DNA from: Actinobacteria bacterium HGW-Actinobacteria-7
Lineage (GTDB): Bacteria; Actinomycetota; Coriobacteriia; Anaerosomatales; PHET01
DNA length: 64,000 nt
Reading direction: 5' to 3'
NCBI GenBank assembly: GCA_002841275.1
Contig: PHET01000008.1
Location: 1-64,000, forward strand
In this document: in pieces, positions 1-8,123 of the stretch
Layout: each line of letters starts with the position of its first letter
How positions within the stretch are numbered: position 1 is the stretch's first letter
Made by a program: the position numbers and the translations under genes
The notes under the pieces: generated by a model
Databases searched by the model: none
Seen by the model: the letters and a program-made list of their open reading frames with translations, nothing else
What the model was told of the DNA's origin: nothing

Positions 1-650
1 ACGAAGGTGCCGTCCGCTTCGATCGCCCCGGTGAGAATCACCTGCGATGCATCGACCATCCCAGCCGGCAGCGCACCCTCGTAGACCACGCCGATCTCCT
101 GACCGCCCTGCTTCTCGCCGGTGACCACGAAGCGCGGCCCGCTACCCGGGGCGACGATCGACCCGGCCTTCACGTAGCCGGTTGTCTTGACGGTCTTACC
201 CACCATGGCGGCACCCTTACCCATGAGGTCACTGATGGGCAACGCACCGGTCGCCGACTCGTACTTCGAGGGGCACTTGGTGATCATCTCGTCGGCATTG
301 AGCGTGCCGTCCGTACCCAGCTCGCCTGTGACGATCGCTGTCACGCCGTCACCGAAGGTGGCGGGAACCGCGCCGTTGTAGACAACCTTGATGGTAGGAC
401 CGGTGCCGGCGGAGTCCTTCTCGTCTTTGATGGTGAAGCTCATAGGATTGCTCTTCTTGTCCCACGAGCCAGCGACCACACCGCCGCCTACCTTCACGCG
501 CTTGCCCTGAAGCGTGGTATCGCTCGAAAGCTCCTTGACGGTCTTGTAGTAGGAGGCCTGCTTGCCGCCAAGACCAAAGAAGATTGCCGCGACCGCGATC
601 AGAATGATCGCCGTCACCCCTATCAACCGATTCTGAGCACGTTTGTTCAC
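1..650 (-). CDS. ccmE: Cytochrome c maturation protein CcmE, CXXXY type, partial
   Basis: The gene is not in the ORF track because it runs off the left edge (C-terminus missing). It starts at GTG 650 behind AAGGAG. CcmE is the membrane-anchored periplasmic haem chaperone of cytochrome c maturation System I. Translation gives a short cytoplasmic N-terminus, one membrane segment (about residues 9-28) and an OB-fold with VGGGVVAGS, VVYNGAVPATF and the motif CPSKY (C126, Y130). Classical CcmE has HXXXY, so this is the CXXXY form known from archaea and some sulfate reducers. Residues after about 138 repeat the first OB-fold (GKTVKTTGYVKAGS, VVYEGALPA), so the protein looks internally duplicated and is already longer than the usual roughly 150 aa. 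The family call is strong. The duplication is read directly from the sequence. Confidence 0.85.
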   Translation of the reverse strand, partial: MNKRAQNRLIGVTAIILIAVAAIFFGLGGKQASYYKTVKELSSDTTLQGKRVKVGGGVVAGSWDKKSNPMSFTIKDEKDSAGTGPTIKVVYNGAVPATFGDGVTAIVTGELGTDGTLNADEMITKCPSKYESATGALPISDLMGKGAAMVGKTVKTTGYVKAGSIVAPGSGPRFVVTGEKQGGQEIGVVYEGALPAGMVDASQVILTGAIEADGTF

Positions 651-891
651 GTAAGCTCACTCCTTCGACAACGCGACCCCACAAGGCCGCCTCGCGCATC
701 TCGGGAAAGAGAGTGGGCGCGCACGCGAATACGTGCTGCTGCACACCGCTATCCGACCCGCCTGCCTGAACACTTGGATATTACCACCGCCGCTGCTGAC
801 GCGACAACGGTTCAGCTTGAATCAGGGAACTTGATTCTAGATGATTTGAGCAACCCACGTGCCGACACGGGCCGAGTGTGTGATTGACCGA

Positions 892-1815
892 TCAGCCACG
901 CTGGAGCCACTGAACGTCGGGCGCGAATCCGCTCTTCGCGAGCAGCTCCAAATAGCGCGCCGGCCTAAGCGAGCGGTCCGACCCGTCAAGCGCCACCATG
1001 GTCGCTTCGATCACGTTCGTTCCGAACGACCGACCTTCAAATCGGGGCGTGCTGGTAATGAGCAGCTCCACCCCGCGGCTCCTGAGGAACTCGACATCCT
1101 GGGACGTCGTCGTGTTGGTGATGATCCACTTGCCGGACATGTCTTCAGGCATGTACTTACGGACGTACTTGTAGTCACCGGCGATGATGTCCGCTGCCCG
1201 GTACAGGTCGGCATGCTTGGACTCCTGCTCGACCTCGCTCTCGTGGTCCGCCTCGGCGGGATAAAGCCAGGCGAACGGAAGTTGAACCGCAATAGGAGCG
1301 ATGGCGCGCACGAACCGCACCAGCGTGGACTTGCGATGGATCATGATCGGTATGTCGAGCGCATACAGCATGTCGCCGTAGGTCATGTCACAGCCGGCGT
1401 CCGCGAACCCCATCGCCATGCCCCAGCGGTCCACTGCTGATGTGATCAGTACCTTCTTGCCCGTCAGCTCCAGACCCAGTTCTTCGCGCATGAACCGCAC
1501 GACATCGCCTTCGACGGCCCCTTTCAGGCCCGAACCATCGACAAGCGGGGTCTGCGACACCGCCGCCCGGAAGCGCCGGGCCTCTCGGAAGTAATAGTCA
1601 TGATCCGCCGCGTGCAAGAACAGGTCGATTCCACCCAGTCCGAACGCATCAACCTTGCCGTCGAGCTCGCGCAGCTTCTGCTCGGCCAGCGCCATATCGC
1701 CATCGGTACCCACGCGGCTTATGCGAAACGTCTCGCCGAACAGATCGACATCGACCGTATGGTCGCGTTTCGACGAGCCGATGCTGACACTTACGATTTC
1801 CTTGATTGCGTCCAC
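892..1815 (-). CDS. Quinate 5-dehydrogenase-like protein
   Basis: This 307-aa protein resembles proteins annotated as quinate 5-dehydrogenase in anaerobic Firmicutes, with a conserved start (VSVSIGSSKRDHTV), a GLGGIDLFL segment and VDGSGLK. A central TGKKVLITSAVDRWGMA stretch looks like a nucleotide-binding fold. The enzymatic name is inherited from the family and is not proven by visible catalytic residues. The gene overlaps the regulator gene upstream by 25 bases, so the two are translationally coupled. The GTG start overlaps a GGGAGG, which is an unusually close Shine-Dalgarno, but no other in-frame start is available. No other quinate or shikimate gene is nearby, so a different substrate is possible. 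Confidence 0.6.
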   Translation of the reverse strand: MDAIKEIVSVSIGSSKRDHTVDVDLFGETFRISRVGTDGDMALAEQKLRELDGKVDAFGLGGIDLFLHAADHDYYFREARRFRAAVSQTPLVDGSGLKGAVEGDVVRFMREELGLELTGKKVLITSAVDRWGMAMGFADAGCDMTYGDMLYALDIPIMIHRKSTLVRFVRAIAPIAVQLPFAWLYPAEADHESEVEQESKHADLYRAADIIAGDYKYVRKYMPEDMSGKWIITNTTTSQDVEFLRSRGVELLITSTPRFEGRSFGTNVIEATMVALDGSDRSLRPARYLELLAKSGFAPDVQWLQRG

Positions 1816-2411
1816 CTCCCAGCAAGATCCTCGGCTGCCTCGCGCAGCATCCCGCCCATGCGGCTCCTGCGCCCGGTCGTGCGTGTTGGCGCGGCCATCA
1901 CGGCCGAGAGCACCTCATCGAGCTGGGCCAGGTCAACTGCCTTGTCTTCTCGAATCGGGGTCGTACCCAGCGGAATCCCAACGACCTCAGTGCCCAGGAT
2001 TCGCTCTATGGTGCGGATGCGCCAGTCGCTGGCGATGAAGATGAGCGTGTCGAAGTCGCGCAGTACCGAGAGGGTCTCCAACAACCGGTTGAAGACATCT
2101 GCTGACGAGCCGCTCTCTATGGACTCCCGTTCCGACTGACGTAGCACCAACACGAAGTCCACCGCGTGCTTGGCGGCCAGCGCATGCACTTCATCGCAGT
2201 TGGCTATGGGAAAGCCCACAAGCGCTACGCGCGGCCCGCGCCGCACTTCTCCCACGGTCTCCAGAATCGACACGAAACTACGCTGCACGCCGGCGGTGCG
2301 GGCGGCCTCTTCCTGAGTGGCACCTGCAGAGCGATCCTCGAGAATCGCATCGATGGCATCCGTGAGCTTGCTGCGGCTGACCACCTTGTCGCCGATCCGG
2401 ATGAGCTCCAC
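1791..2411 (-). CDS. HTH transcriptional regulator linked to the quinate-dehydrogenase-like gene
   Basis: This 206-aa protein has an N-terminal helix-turn-helix (about residues 12-50: SRSKLTDAIDAIL, GATQEEAARTAGVQRSFVSIL). It is followed by an alpha/beta domain beginning GPRVALVGFPIANCDEV that may bind a ligand. It starts at GTG 2411 after AAAGGGG. A perfect 8-bp inverted repeat lies 20 bases upstream, so it is probably an autoregulator of this two-gene operon. The same regulator/dehydrogenase pair occurs in other anaerobes. The effector is unknown. Confidence 0.65.
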   Translation of the reverse strand: MELIRIGDKVVSRSKLTDAIDAILEDRSAGATQEEAARTAGVQRSFVSILETVGEVRRGPRVALVGFPIANCDEVHALAAKHAVDFVLVLRQSERESIESGSSADVFNRLLETLSVLRDFDTLIFIASDWRIRTIERILGTEVVGIPLGTTPIREDKAVDLAQLDEVLSAVMAAPTRTTGRRSRMGGMLREAAEDLAGRWTQSRKS

Positions 2412-2430
2412 GCTCGCGCGCCCCTTTCTG

Positions 2431-2450
2431 TGTGTACACCGTTGTACACA
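2431..2450. promoter_or_regulatory. Palindromic operator TGTGTACA-N4-TGTACACA
   Basis: This is a perfect 8-bp inverted repeat with a 4-base spacer, 20 bases upstream of the HTH regulator start. On the minus strand a TATACT -10-like hexamer lies a few bases upstream of it, so the repeat would cover the transcription start. It is best explained as the autoregulatory operator of the adjacent HTH protein. The binding partner is inferred. Confidence 0.6.
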
Positions 2451-2492
2451 ACGAGTGAGTATACGCGAGCCGCAACCGGTCGAGCGGCTTCG

Positions 2493-3257
2493 CTAGGTGT
2501 TGAGGTCCCGGATGATCCTGAGGCCCTTGAGCGTGAGATCGACGTCCACATGGTCCACCGTGTCGCAGAGCGGCGCCATACGAGGAGCCAGTCCCCCTGT
2601 AGCGACGACGGACGTCTCTTCGCCCAGCTCCACCCAGATGCGCCTCACGAGTCCGTCCACCATGGCCGCCTCGCCCAGGAGCAGGCCGGCCTGGACGCTC
2701 TCTCGTGTGTTGGTGCCTATAACGTGCGCTGGCGGTTCGAGATCGACCTTCGACAGCCGGGCCGCCTTGGCGAAGAGCGCCTCGGCGCTCGTCTCGACGC
2801 CCGGGGCGATCGCGCCACCCAGGTAGGCGCCATCGCGAGAGATCACATCGAGCGTGGTCGCCGTCCCGAAGTCGACGACGATCACCGGGCTGCCGTACGT
2901 GGCGATCGCAGCGACGCCGTTGACGATTCTGTCAGCTCCCACTTCGTGGGGGTTGTCGTACCGGATGGCCATCCCCGTCTTCACGCCCGGTCCCACGATC
3001 AGAATCTCGCAGGAACATGCCTCGCGTGCTACCTCTTCCCACGCCAGCGTGAGCGGCGGCACCACCGAGCACAAGACGACCTGGCTGACGTCGGCCCAGG
3101 TACGTCCGTCGAGTGCCAGAAGCCCGCCTACCTGCACGCGCAGTTCGTCGGCGGCCAGAGAGCCCCGAGTCGAGATGCGCCAGTGTCCATCGAGCTCATT
3201 GCCTTCGAACAACCCGAGCACGGTTTGAGTGTTGCCCACATCGACAGCCAGAAGCAC
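2493..3257 (-). CDS. coaX: Type III pantothenate kinase
   Basis: CoaX phosphorylates pantothenate in the first step of coenzyme A synthesis, using the ASKHA fold and a monovalent cation. Visible motifs are DVGNT near the N-terminus (residues 6-10), GADRIVNGVAA and VDFGTATT. I chose GTG 3257, which follows GAGAGGGG and gives 254 aa, the usual length. The ORF-track start adds 44 residues without homology. The gene pairs logically with panB and panC about 8 kb away in the same window. An extended -10-like TGATAGCAT lies upstream around 3313-3321. Confidence 0.93.
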   Translation of the reverse strand: MLLAVDVGNTQTVLGLFEGNELDGHWRISTRGSLAADELRVQVGGLLALDGRTWADVSQVVLCSVVPPLTLAWEEVAREACSCEILIVGPGVKTGMAIRYDNPHEVGADRIVNGVAAIATYGSPVIVVDFGTATTLDVISRDGAYLGGAIAPGVETSAEALFAKAARLSKVDLEPPAHVIGTNTRESVQAGLLLGEAAMVDGLVRRIWVELGEETSVVATGGLAPRMAPLCDTVDHVDVDLTLKGLRIIRDLNT

Positions 3258-3410
3258 GCGATTCCCCTCTCGGTGACGGCACGGTGACGCCCGCCTGATG
3301 CACGGGACGCCGATGCTATCATCCTTGTAGGGCCAGCGCCTTGTATCAGCGCTAAGCCGCACCTTTCTGAGCAGCCATGATACGCCCAAATCCCTTACGG
3401 AGGCGCGTCT

Positions 3411-4115
3411 ATGAGCGAGACCCCCGCACGCATCCTCGTGGTTGACGATGAGCCATCGATCACCGAATTCGTGAGCTACAACCTTGAAAAGGAAGGCTGG
3501 GACGTCTCCGTCGCCGAGAATGGCGATGATGCGCTGGCGCTTGCAGCCGAGACCCAGTTCGACCTGGTGGTTCTTGACGTGATGCTCCCCGGCATGGACG
3601 GCTACGAGGTGTGTCGCCGCCTGCGTGCGACGTCAAGCGTCCCGGTGCTGTTCCTCTCGGCGCGAGACACGGAACTCGACAAGGTCGTGGGTCTCGAGAT
3701 CGGCGGCGATGATTACCTCGCCAAGCCGTTCGGCGTCCGCGAGCTGACCGCACGAGTCAAAGCACTCCTCCGGCGCGCGCAGCCGGGAACCCGCGAATCG
3801 GGCAACCTCGGCGAAAGCGTAGAGGTCGCAGGAATCCTCCTCGATGAGGCCGCCCACAGTGCCACCGCCGGCGACACGCCTATCGACCTCACGCCGCGCG
3901 AGTTCGAGCTGCTGGCTTGCCTCATGCGCCACGCAGGCAAGGTCCTTTCGCGCGAACAGCTGCTGCGCGAAGCGTGGGCGTGGGAGTACCTCGTCGAGAC
4001 CAAGACCGTCGACACGCACGTCAAGCGGCTCCGCGACAAGCTCGAGGCCGCCGGAGTCGATCCCACCCTGGTCGAGACGGTGCGCGGCTACGGATACCGG
4101 TTCAAGGCCGTCTAG
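3411..4115 (+). CDS. OmpR/PhoB-family response regulator
   Basis: This 234-aa two-component regulator has a receiver domain with the acidic pair VDDE, phospho-acceptor Asp56 (VVLDVMLPG) and the conserved Lys in AKPFG. A C-terminal winged helix follows (TPREFELLACLMRHAGKVLSREQLL, VDTHVKRLRDKLE, VRGYGYRF). It starts at ATG after GGAGG. The histidine kinase gene follows after 3 bases, so the two are co-transcribed. The sequence does not show the signal. PhoB/RegX3-like phosphate sensing is only one possibility. Confidence 0.93.
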   Translation: MSETPARILVVDDEPSITEFVSYNLEKEGWDVSVAENGDDALALAAETQFDLVVLDVMLPGMDGYEVCRRLRATSSVPVLFLSARDTELDKVVGLEIGGDDYLAKPFGVRELTARVKALLRRAQPGTRESGNLGESVEVAGILLDEAAHSATAGDTPIDLTPREFELLACLMRHAGKVLSREQLLREAWAWEYLVETKTVDTHVKRLRDKLEAAGVDPTLVETVRGYGYRFKAV

Positions 4116-4118
4116 GTC

Positions 4119-5138
4119 ATGCGGGGCACACTGCGCCAGCAGATTCGCATGGCTATCGGACTCACCGCGCTGATCGCCGCAGCTCTGGCGGGGCTCGCCG
4201 CCGGTTTCCGCCCCGGCGCCGAGATCGCTGTGATCATGCTCTCTCCGGTCGTGGGTTGGTTCATCGGCCAGCTTCTGGCGCGTCGGATGACCGCCCACCT
4301 CGAGCGCTTGGCGTCCTCGGCAGCTTCGTTCGCCTCGGGCAACCGCTCGAGCCGCGCAGACACCGGCGGCCCTCGCGAGGTGCGTCTCATTGCCGAGGCG
4401 TTCAACCGGATGGCCGACGAGGTCTCGACCGCGCTGTCTCAAGTGCGTGCCGAGGAGAACCGCAAGACGCAGTTCGTCTCGGACGTGAGCCACGAGTTGC
4501 GCACGCCGCTCACGGCGATTCGCGGCGCAGCGGAGACCCTGTTGGACGGCGGAGTCTCGCCCGACGACCAGGAACGATTCCTGTCGACCATCGCACTCGA
4601 GGCCGAGCGGCTCACCCGCCTAGCCAACGACCTGCTCCAGCTGCAACGCATCGAAGGCGCCACGGGTGAACTCGCACTGCGACAGGTGGACCTGCGTCTG
4701 GCTGCCGAGCGGGCTGCCGCCATGCTCGAGCCGCTGATCGAAGACCGCGGTGTCACGCTTGCCGTGCGCGGAGAGGCCCCCAAAGTGCTCGGCGACGTCG
4801 ACCGCCTGCAGCAGGTGGTCGCGAATCTGGTCGACAACGCCAGCCGGATCGTGGGCGAGGGCGGATGCGTGACCGTAGAGCTCTCGTCTGTTGAGGGAGA
4901 TGCTCTACTCACGGTCCTCGACAACGGCCCGGGCGTTCCCGCTGAGGACCTGCCGCGCCTGTTCGACCGCTTCTACCGAGCCGATTCGAGCCGCGCTCGC
5001 ACGAGCGGTGGTGGAGCCGGTCTGGGGCTTGCGATCGTGCGCGCGATCGTCTCGGCGCACGGCGGAACGATTCACGCCGAGAACCTCGAAGGCCGCGGCT
5101 CGCGCTTCACCGTGCGGCTTCCCGCTGCCCCCCAGTAG
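4119..5138 (+). CDS. Membrane sensor histidine kinase
   Basis: This 339-aa kinase partners the preceding response regulator. Two membrane segments (about residues 11-30 and 35-55) are joined by only a few residues, so there is essentially no extracellular sensor domain. A HAMP linker follows, then the dimerisation/phosphorylation helix with His125 (SDVSHELRTPL) and an ATPase domain with an N-box (VVANLVDNASRIV), DNGPG and GGGAGLGLAIV. It probably senses membrane state or depends on a partner protein. The start ATG lies 3 bases after the regulator stop. Confidence 0.92.
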   Translation: MRGTLRQQIRMAIGLTALIAAALAGLAAGFRPGAEIAVIMLSPVVGWFIGQLLARRMTAHLERLASSAASFASGNRSSRADTGGPREVRLIAEAFNRMADEVSTALSQVRAEENRKTQFVSDVSHELRTPLTAIRGAAETLLDGGVSPDDQERFLSTIALEAERLTRLANDLLQLQRIEGATGELALRQVDLRLAAERAAAMLEPLIEDRGVTLAVRGEAPKVLGDVDRLQQVVANLVDNASRIVGEGGCVTVELSSVEGDALLTVLDNGPGVPAEDLPRLFDRFYRADSSRARTSGGGAGLGLAIVRAIVSAHGGTIHAENLEGRGSRFTVRLPAAPQ

Positions 5139-5151
5139 GTCCGAGGTCGGC

Positions 5152-5739
5152 CTAGCGCACCGCTCGGCGAACCGCGGCGGCCACGATGACCGCGGCAGCG
5201 GCTTTGAGGCCGTCAGGCACGATGAACGGTGCGACGCCCGCGGCGATGGCCTTGGGTGCCGAGAGTCCGAGCACCATGGCCAGATGGGCCGCGCCGACCG
5301 TGTAGATCACCAGGATCACGACGGTCGCGCTCACCGCATCGACGATCAGCGCGTTCATGCGCGTGCCGGACAACAGCACGCGCACCGATGAGCCTAGCCC
5401 CGCCGCTGCGATGAATCCGTACAGGTAGCCTCCGGTGGGACCGGCGAGGACGCCGATGCCTCCGTGGCCCCCCGAGAACACCGGGACGCCGATGGCCCCC
5501 AGACCCAGGTACACAGCCATCGAACCGAAGGCCCACTCGGGAGCAAGAAGGAGCGCCGCCAGCACGACGAAGAACACCTGCAGCGTGATGGGCACCGGCT
5601 GCACTGGAATCTGGACCCAGGCGGAAGCGGCCACGAGCGAGGCCACAAGGGACGCGGTTACCATCTGGCGCGTGCGACTACCCGTGCCACCACGGCCGCC
5701 TTGCGCCGCGTCTTCCGTCAACGAGTTGGTCTGTGACAC
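5152..5739 (-). CDS. bioY: Biotin ECF transporter S component BioY
   Basis: BioY is the substrate-binding membrane subunit of energy-coupling-factor biotin uptake. The 195-aa protein has about six hydrophobic segments and typical BioY sequences (VQIPVQPVPITLQ, FSGGHGGIGVLAGPTGGYL). GTG 5739 is preceded by AAGGAGC. A BirA box lies directly upstream and overlaps the leader, so expression should fall when biotin is plentiful. No ecfA or ecfT gene is visible, so it uses a shared energising module elsewhere or acts alone. Confidence 0.93.
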   Translation of the reverse strand: MSQTNSLTEDAAQGGRGGTGSRTRQMVTASLVASLVAASAWVQIPVQPVPITLQVFFVVLAALLLAPEWAFGSMAVYLGLGAIGVPVFSGGHGGIGVLAGPTGGYLYGFIAAAGLGSSVRVLLSGTRMNALIVDAVSATVVILVIYTVGAAHLAMVLGLSAPKAIAAGVAPFIVPDGLKAAAAVIVAAAVRRAVR

Positions 5740-5751
5740 CTGTGCTCCTTA

Positions 5752-5783
5752 TTGTTAACCAAGCAATTTGTGATGGTTTACAG
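5752..5783. promoter_or_regulatory. BirA (biotin repressor) operator
   Basis: TTGTTAACC and GGTTTACAG form an inverted repeat separated by 14 bases. This matches the known BirA box pattern TTGTnAACC-N14-16-GGTTnACAA. It sits 13 bases upstream of the bioY start. The birA gene itself lies just upstream and encodes the N-terminal HTH needed to bind the box. Confidence 0.85.
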
Positions 5784-5821
5784 TAGTTGGGGCAGCCCAC
5801 CGCGTCAATGCGGGCGCCGGC

Positions 5822-6775
5822 TCACCGTCTCAACGTGACTTCGCCGGCCACGACCGCTTCGACTCCCGCCCTGCCGCCAACCAGGAGCCGACCTTCGTCG
5901 TCTATGCCGAGTACCGTGCCGTTCGCGCGCACAGCGCCTGTCAGGTCGCTCACCACTACAGCCCGGCCCTTGAGCACGGAACGCTCCTCGTAGGCGGCCC
6001 GAAGCGGTGCGAACCCGCCGTCGCGCCACACGGCATAGACCTCCGCAATGCCGTCAAGCGCGGCGGCCACCGCCGTCGCGGCGCCAATCCCGGGGCGGGA
6101 TTCGCTCAGATACGCCGCTCCCTCAAACGGGTGCTCAGGACGCGACACATTGATTCCGACGCCCGCGACGACCCAATCGATCCGGTCGCTCTCGGCGGAC
6201 ATCTCAAGAAGGACGCCCGCCAGCTTATGCCCTCGAAGCTGGAGATCGTTGGGCCATTTCAGCCCCGCAACGACACCTACCGCCTCAAGTCCGCGAGCCA
6301 CCCCAAGCGCGACGACCAGCGCAAGTGGGCCGGCCTGTGACGGCGCGACTGGCGGTCGTAGCACCACCGAGAAGTACGCTCCACCAGCTGGTGACGTCCA
6401 CGTACGTCCCATGCGCCCGCGGCCCGCGTCCTGCGACGCGGCGACCACAACGCAGCCCTCGCCCGCACCTTCTCGCGCAAGCAACCGTGCATCGTCGTTT
6501 GTGGAGCCCGTGCTGGGTCCGCCGGCGAAATCGTGCCACAGAGGGTCGCGCACCAGCGGTTCCACCTCTGCGGGCAGTGCGAGATCGGGGGCCGAGACGA
6601 ACACGTAGCCGGAGCCCCGAACCGCCTCGATCACGTAGCCCAGAGCACGCAACGCCGCAACGTGTTTGGACACGGCCACACGACTGATTCCCAGTACATG
6701 GGCGATCGACTCGCCACTCACTCCACCGGCCCCCGAGTCACGCAGCGCCCTCAAGACGTGGTCGCGCGTCGTCAC
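5822..6775 (-). CDS. birA: Bifunctional biotin-protein ligase / biotin operon repressor
   Basis: BirA forms biotinyl-AMP, transfers biotin to carboxylase carrier proteins, and represses biotin genes. The N-terminal winged helix (GVSGESIAHVLGISRVAVSKHV) is present, followed by the ligase domain with the biotinyl-AMP loop GRGRMGRTW and KWPNDL. A C-terminal SH3-like domain follows. It overlaps the DedA gene by 4 bases and is the last gene of the long leftward operon. Having the DNA-binding domain next to a bioY BirA box makes the bifunctional role convincing. Confidence 0.95.
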   Translation of the reverse strand: MTTRDHVLRALRDSGAGGVSGESIAHVLGISRVAVSKHVAALRALGYVIEAVRGSGYVFVSAPDLALPAEVEPLVRDPLWHDFAGGPSTGSTNDDARLLAREGAGEGCVVVAASQDAGRGRMGRTWTSPAGGAYFSVVLRPPVAPSQAGPLALVVALGVARGLEAVGVVAGLKWPNDLQLRGHKLAGVLLEMSAESDRIDWVVAGVGINVSRPEHPFEGAAYLSESRPGIGAATAVAAALDGIAEVYAVWRDGGFAPLRAAYEERSVLKGRAVVVSDLTGAVRANGTVLGIDDEGRLLVGGRAGVEAVVAGEVTLRR

Positions 6776-7494
6776 TTCTCGGCATCCTGCTGTGACGGTG
6801 GCTGGTCATCGGCGAGTTCGGCCTCGAGGGCGGCCGCTACCCGTCGTGCGCGGATGCGGCGGGCGAGCAACCACGCGAGCGCAACAAAAGCGAGGAAGAG
6901 CCCCAGCCCTATCCAGGTCACCGTCGAGGCGACCTTGAGCGCATGATCCATGTTCGCACCAAGGAACCAGCCGATCGCGCACATGAGCGACGTGTAGAGC
7001 ATCGCCCCCACGACCGTGTACAGCTCGTACCAGAAGACCGGCATGTGCACGGCGCCGGCGACGGCGGGAACCATGTTCTTCGCCCCTACTGCGAACCGCG
7101 AGATCAGAACCGTCTTCGAGCCATGGTCATCGAAGTGTTCCTGCACGTCATCGAGGGCTGCGGCGTCCACCTTGAAGAAACGTCCGATGCGGCTGGCTGC
7201 AACCCGGGCCACGAAGACCCGGACCGACTCGATGCCCGCTCTGCGGCCCAGCCAGTAGCTGAGGTTGCTCCCGATGATGGTACCCGCCACCGAGATGAGC
7301 CACACCCACACGATGTTGAGCCCGCCACGTGAGGCGACGAGTCCGGCGACGATGACCACCGTCTCACCCGGCGTGAACGACCCCAGCACGAAGATGTTCT
7401 CGCAGATGGTGAAGCCGAGCACGATCAGATAGCCCCAGCCGGTCATAGCGGCCAGGAACCAGTCGACCAGTGCGATGCCGGTTGATGGAATCAC
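6772..7494 (-). CDS. DedA/SNARE-associated family membrane protein
   Basis: DedA proteins are polytopic membrane proteins implicated in lipid-carrier flipping and membrane homeostasis. Family signatures are visible: GYLIVLGFTICENIFVLGSF, TPGETVVIVAG, GSNLSYWLGRRAG and SRFAVGAKNMVPAVAG. I chose GTG 7494 because the earlier starts run into the upstream gene and give non-homologous residues; the ribosome site there is weak. The C-terminus is charged and cytoplasmic. It is co-transcribed with birA (4-base overlap). Confidence 0.85.
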   Translation of the reverse strand: MIPSTGIALVDWFLAAMTGWGYLIVLGFTICENIFVLGSFTPGETVVIVAGLVASRGGLNIVWVWLISVAGTIIGSNLSYWLGRRAGIESVRVFVARVAASRIGRFFKVDAAALDDVQEHFDDHGSKTVLISRFAVGAKNMVPAVAGAVHMPVFWYELYTVVGAMLYTSLMCAIGWFLGANMDHALKVASTVTWIGLGLFLAFVALAWLLARRIRARRVAAALEAELADDQPPSQQDAEK

Positions 7495-7532
7495 AGCGAT
7501 ACCGCGCTGGGTGTGAGGCGTCGGAGAGTCAT

Positions 7533-8075
7533 CTAGCCGACAAGCCCTGCGGGAGATCCGGCAGCGGCGGACCACGCGGCGCGTCGCGACCGGGTGGGAA
7601 GCGACTGGACGAGCAGAAGCACGTAGATGAGATAGAACGGGATCCCGTTCGCGGCGTTTTGTGTGGTGATCATCAGGACGAATCCCAGCAGCACCCCGGC
7701 CTCAGTAATCGCCATGGCGATGATCCACGCCGAGAAGACGACTCCCAGCGGCTGTGCAGGGGCGGGCGGCTGATCAGGGGACATAGCGGTTGCAGCGGCA
7801 GCCCCGCTGCGCAGGACAAGTGAGCGCAGCACCGGAGCCATGACAAGCGACAGCGCTGAGATACCGAGGAAGACCCAGCCGATCATGGGAGGTCGAGCGG
7901 ACAGGCCGCCAAGGAAGTAGAACTCGCCAAGCGAGAACGGCGCGATCAACAGCGCGATTGCGAACAGCGCGATCGGAGCCATGGCGAAAGAGACCCACAG
8001 CAGCCACATGGTACGCACCTGAGGACTCTGCTCTTCAGGCAGTTCGTTCAAGGGGTTCTCCACTCCTTTGGACAC
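7533..8075 (-). CDS. Hypothetical four-pass membrane protein
   Basis: I do not recognise the family of this 180-aa protein. Four hydrophobic segments are visible (MWLLWVSFAMAPIALFAIAL, a GWVFLGISALSLVMAPVL region, an AWIIAMAITEAGVLLGFVLM region, and one near IPFYLIYVLLLVQSL). The N-terminus is acidic and a Pro/Ala-rich loop (PDQPPAPAQP) lies between segments 2 and 3. The layout resembles small four-helix proteins in respiratory or ATP-synthase accessory contexts, but that is only impression. It lies between nadC and the DedA gene on the same strand with short gaps. Confidence 0.7.
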   Translation of the reverse strand: MSKGVENPLNELPEEQSPQVRTMWLLWVSFAMAPIALFAIALLIAPFSLGEFYFLGGLSARPPMIGWVFLGISALSLVMAPVLRSLVLRSGAAAATAMSPDQPPAPAQPLGVVFSAWIIAMAITEAGVLLGFVLMITTQNAANGIPFYLIYVLLLVQSLPTRSRRAAWSAAAGSPAGLVG

Positions 8076-8123
8076 CTATCCGCCACGCCGATGAAATCGA
8101 ACCATACAACCGTGACCCACTCA

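Noticed and set aside
2166-3287. 373-aa ORF on the + strand
   Set aside because: Shadow of the regulator and coaX genes on the opposite strand; low-complexity Arg/His-rich translation.
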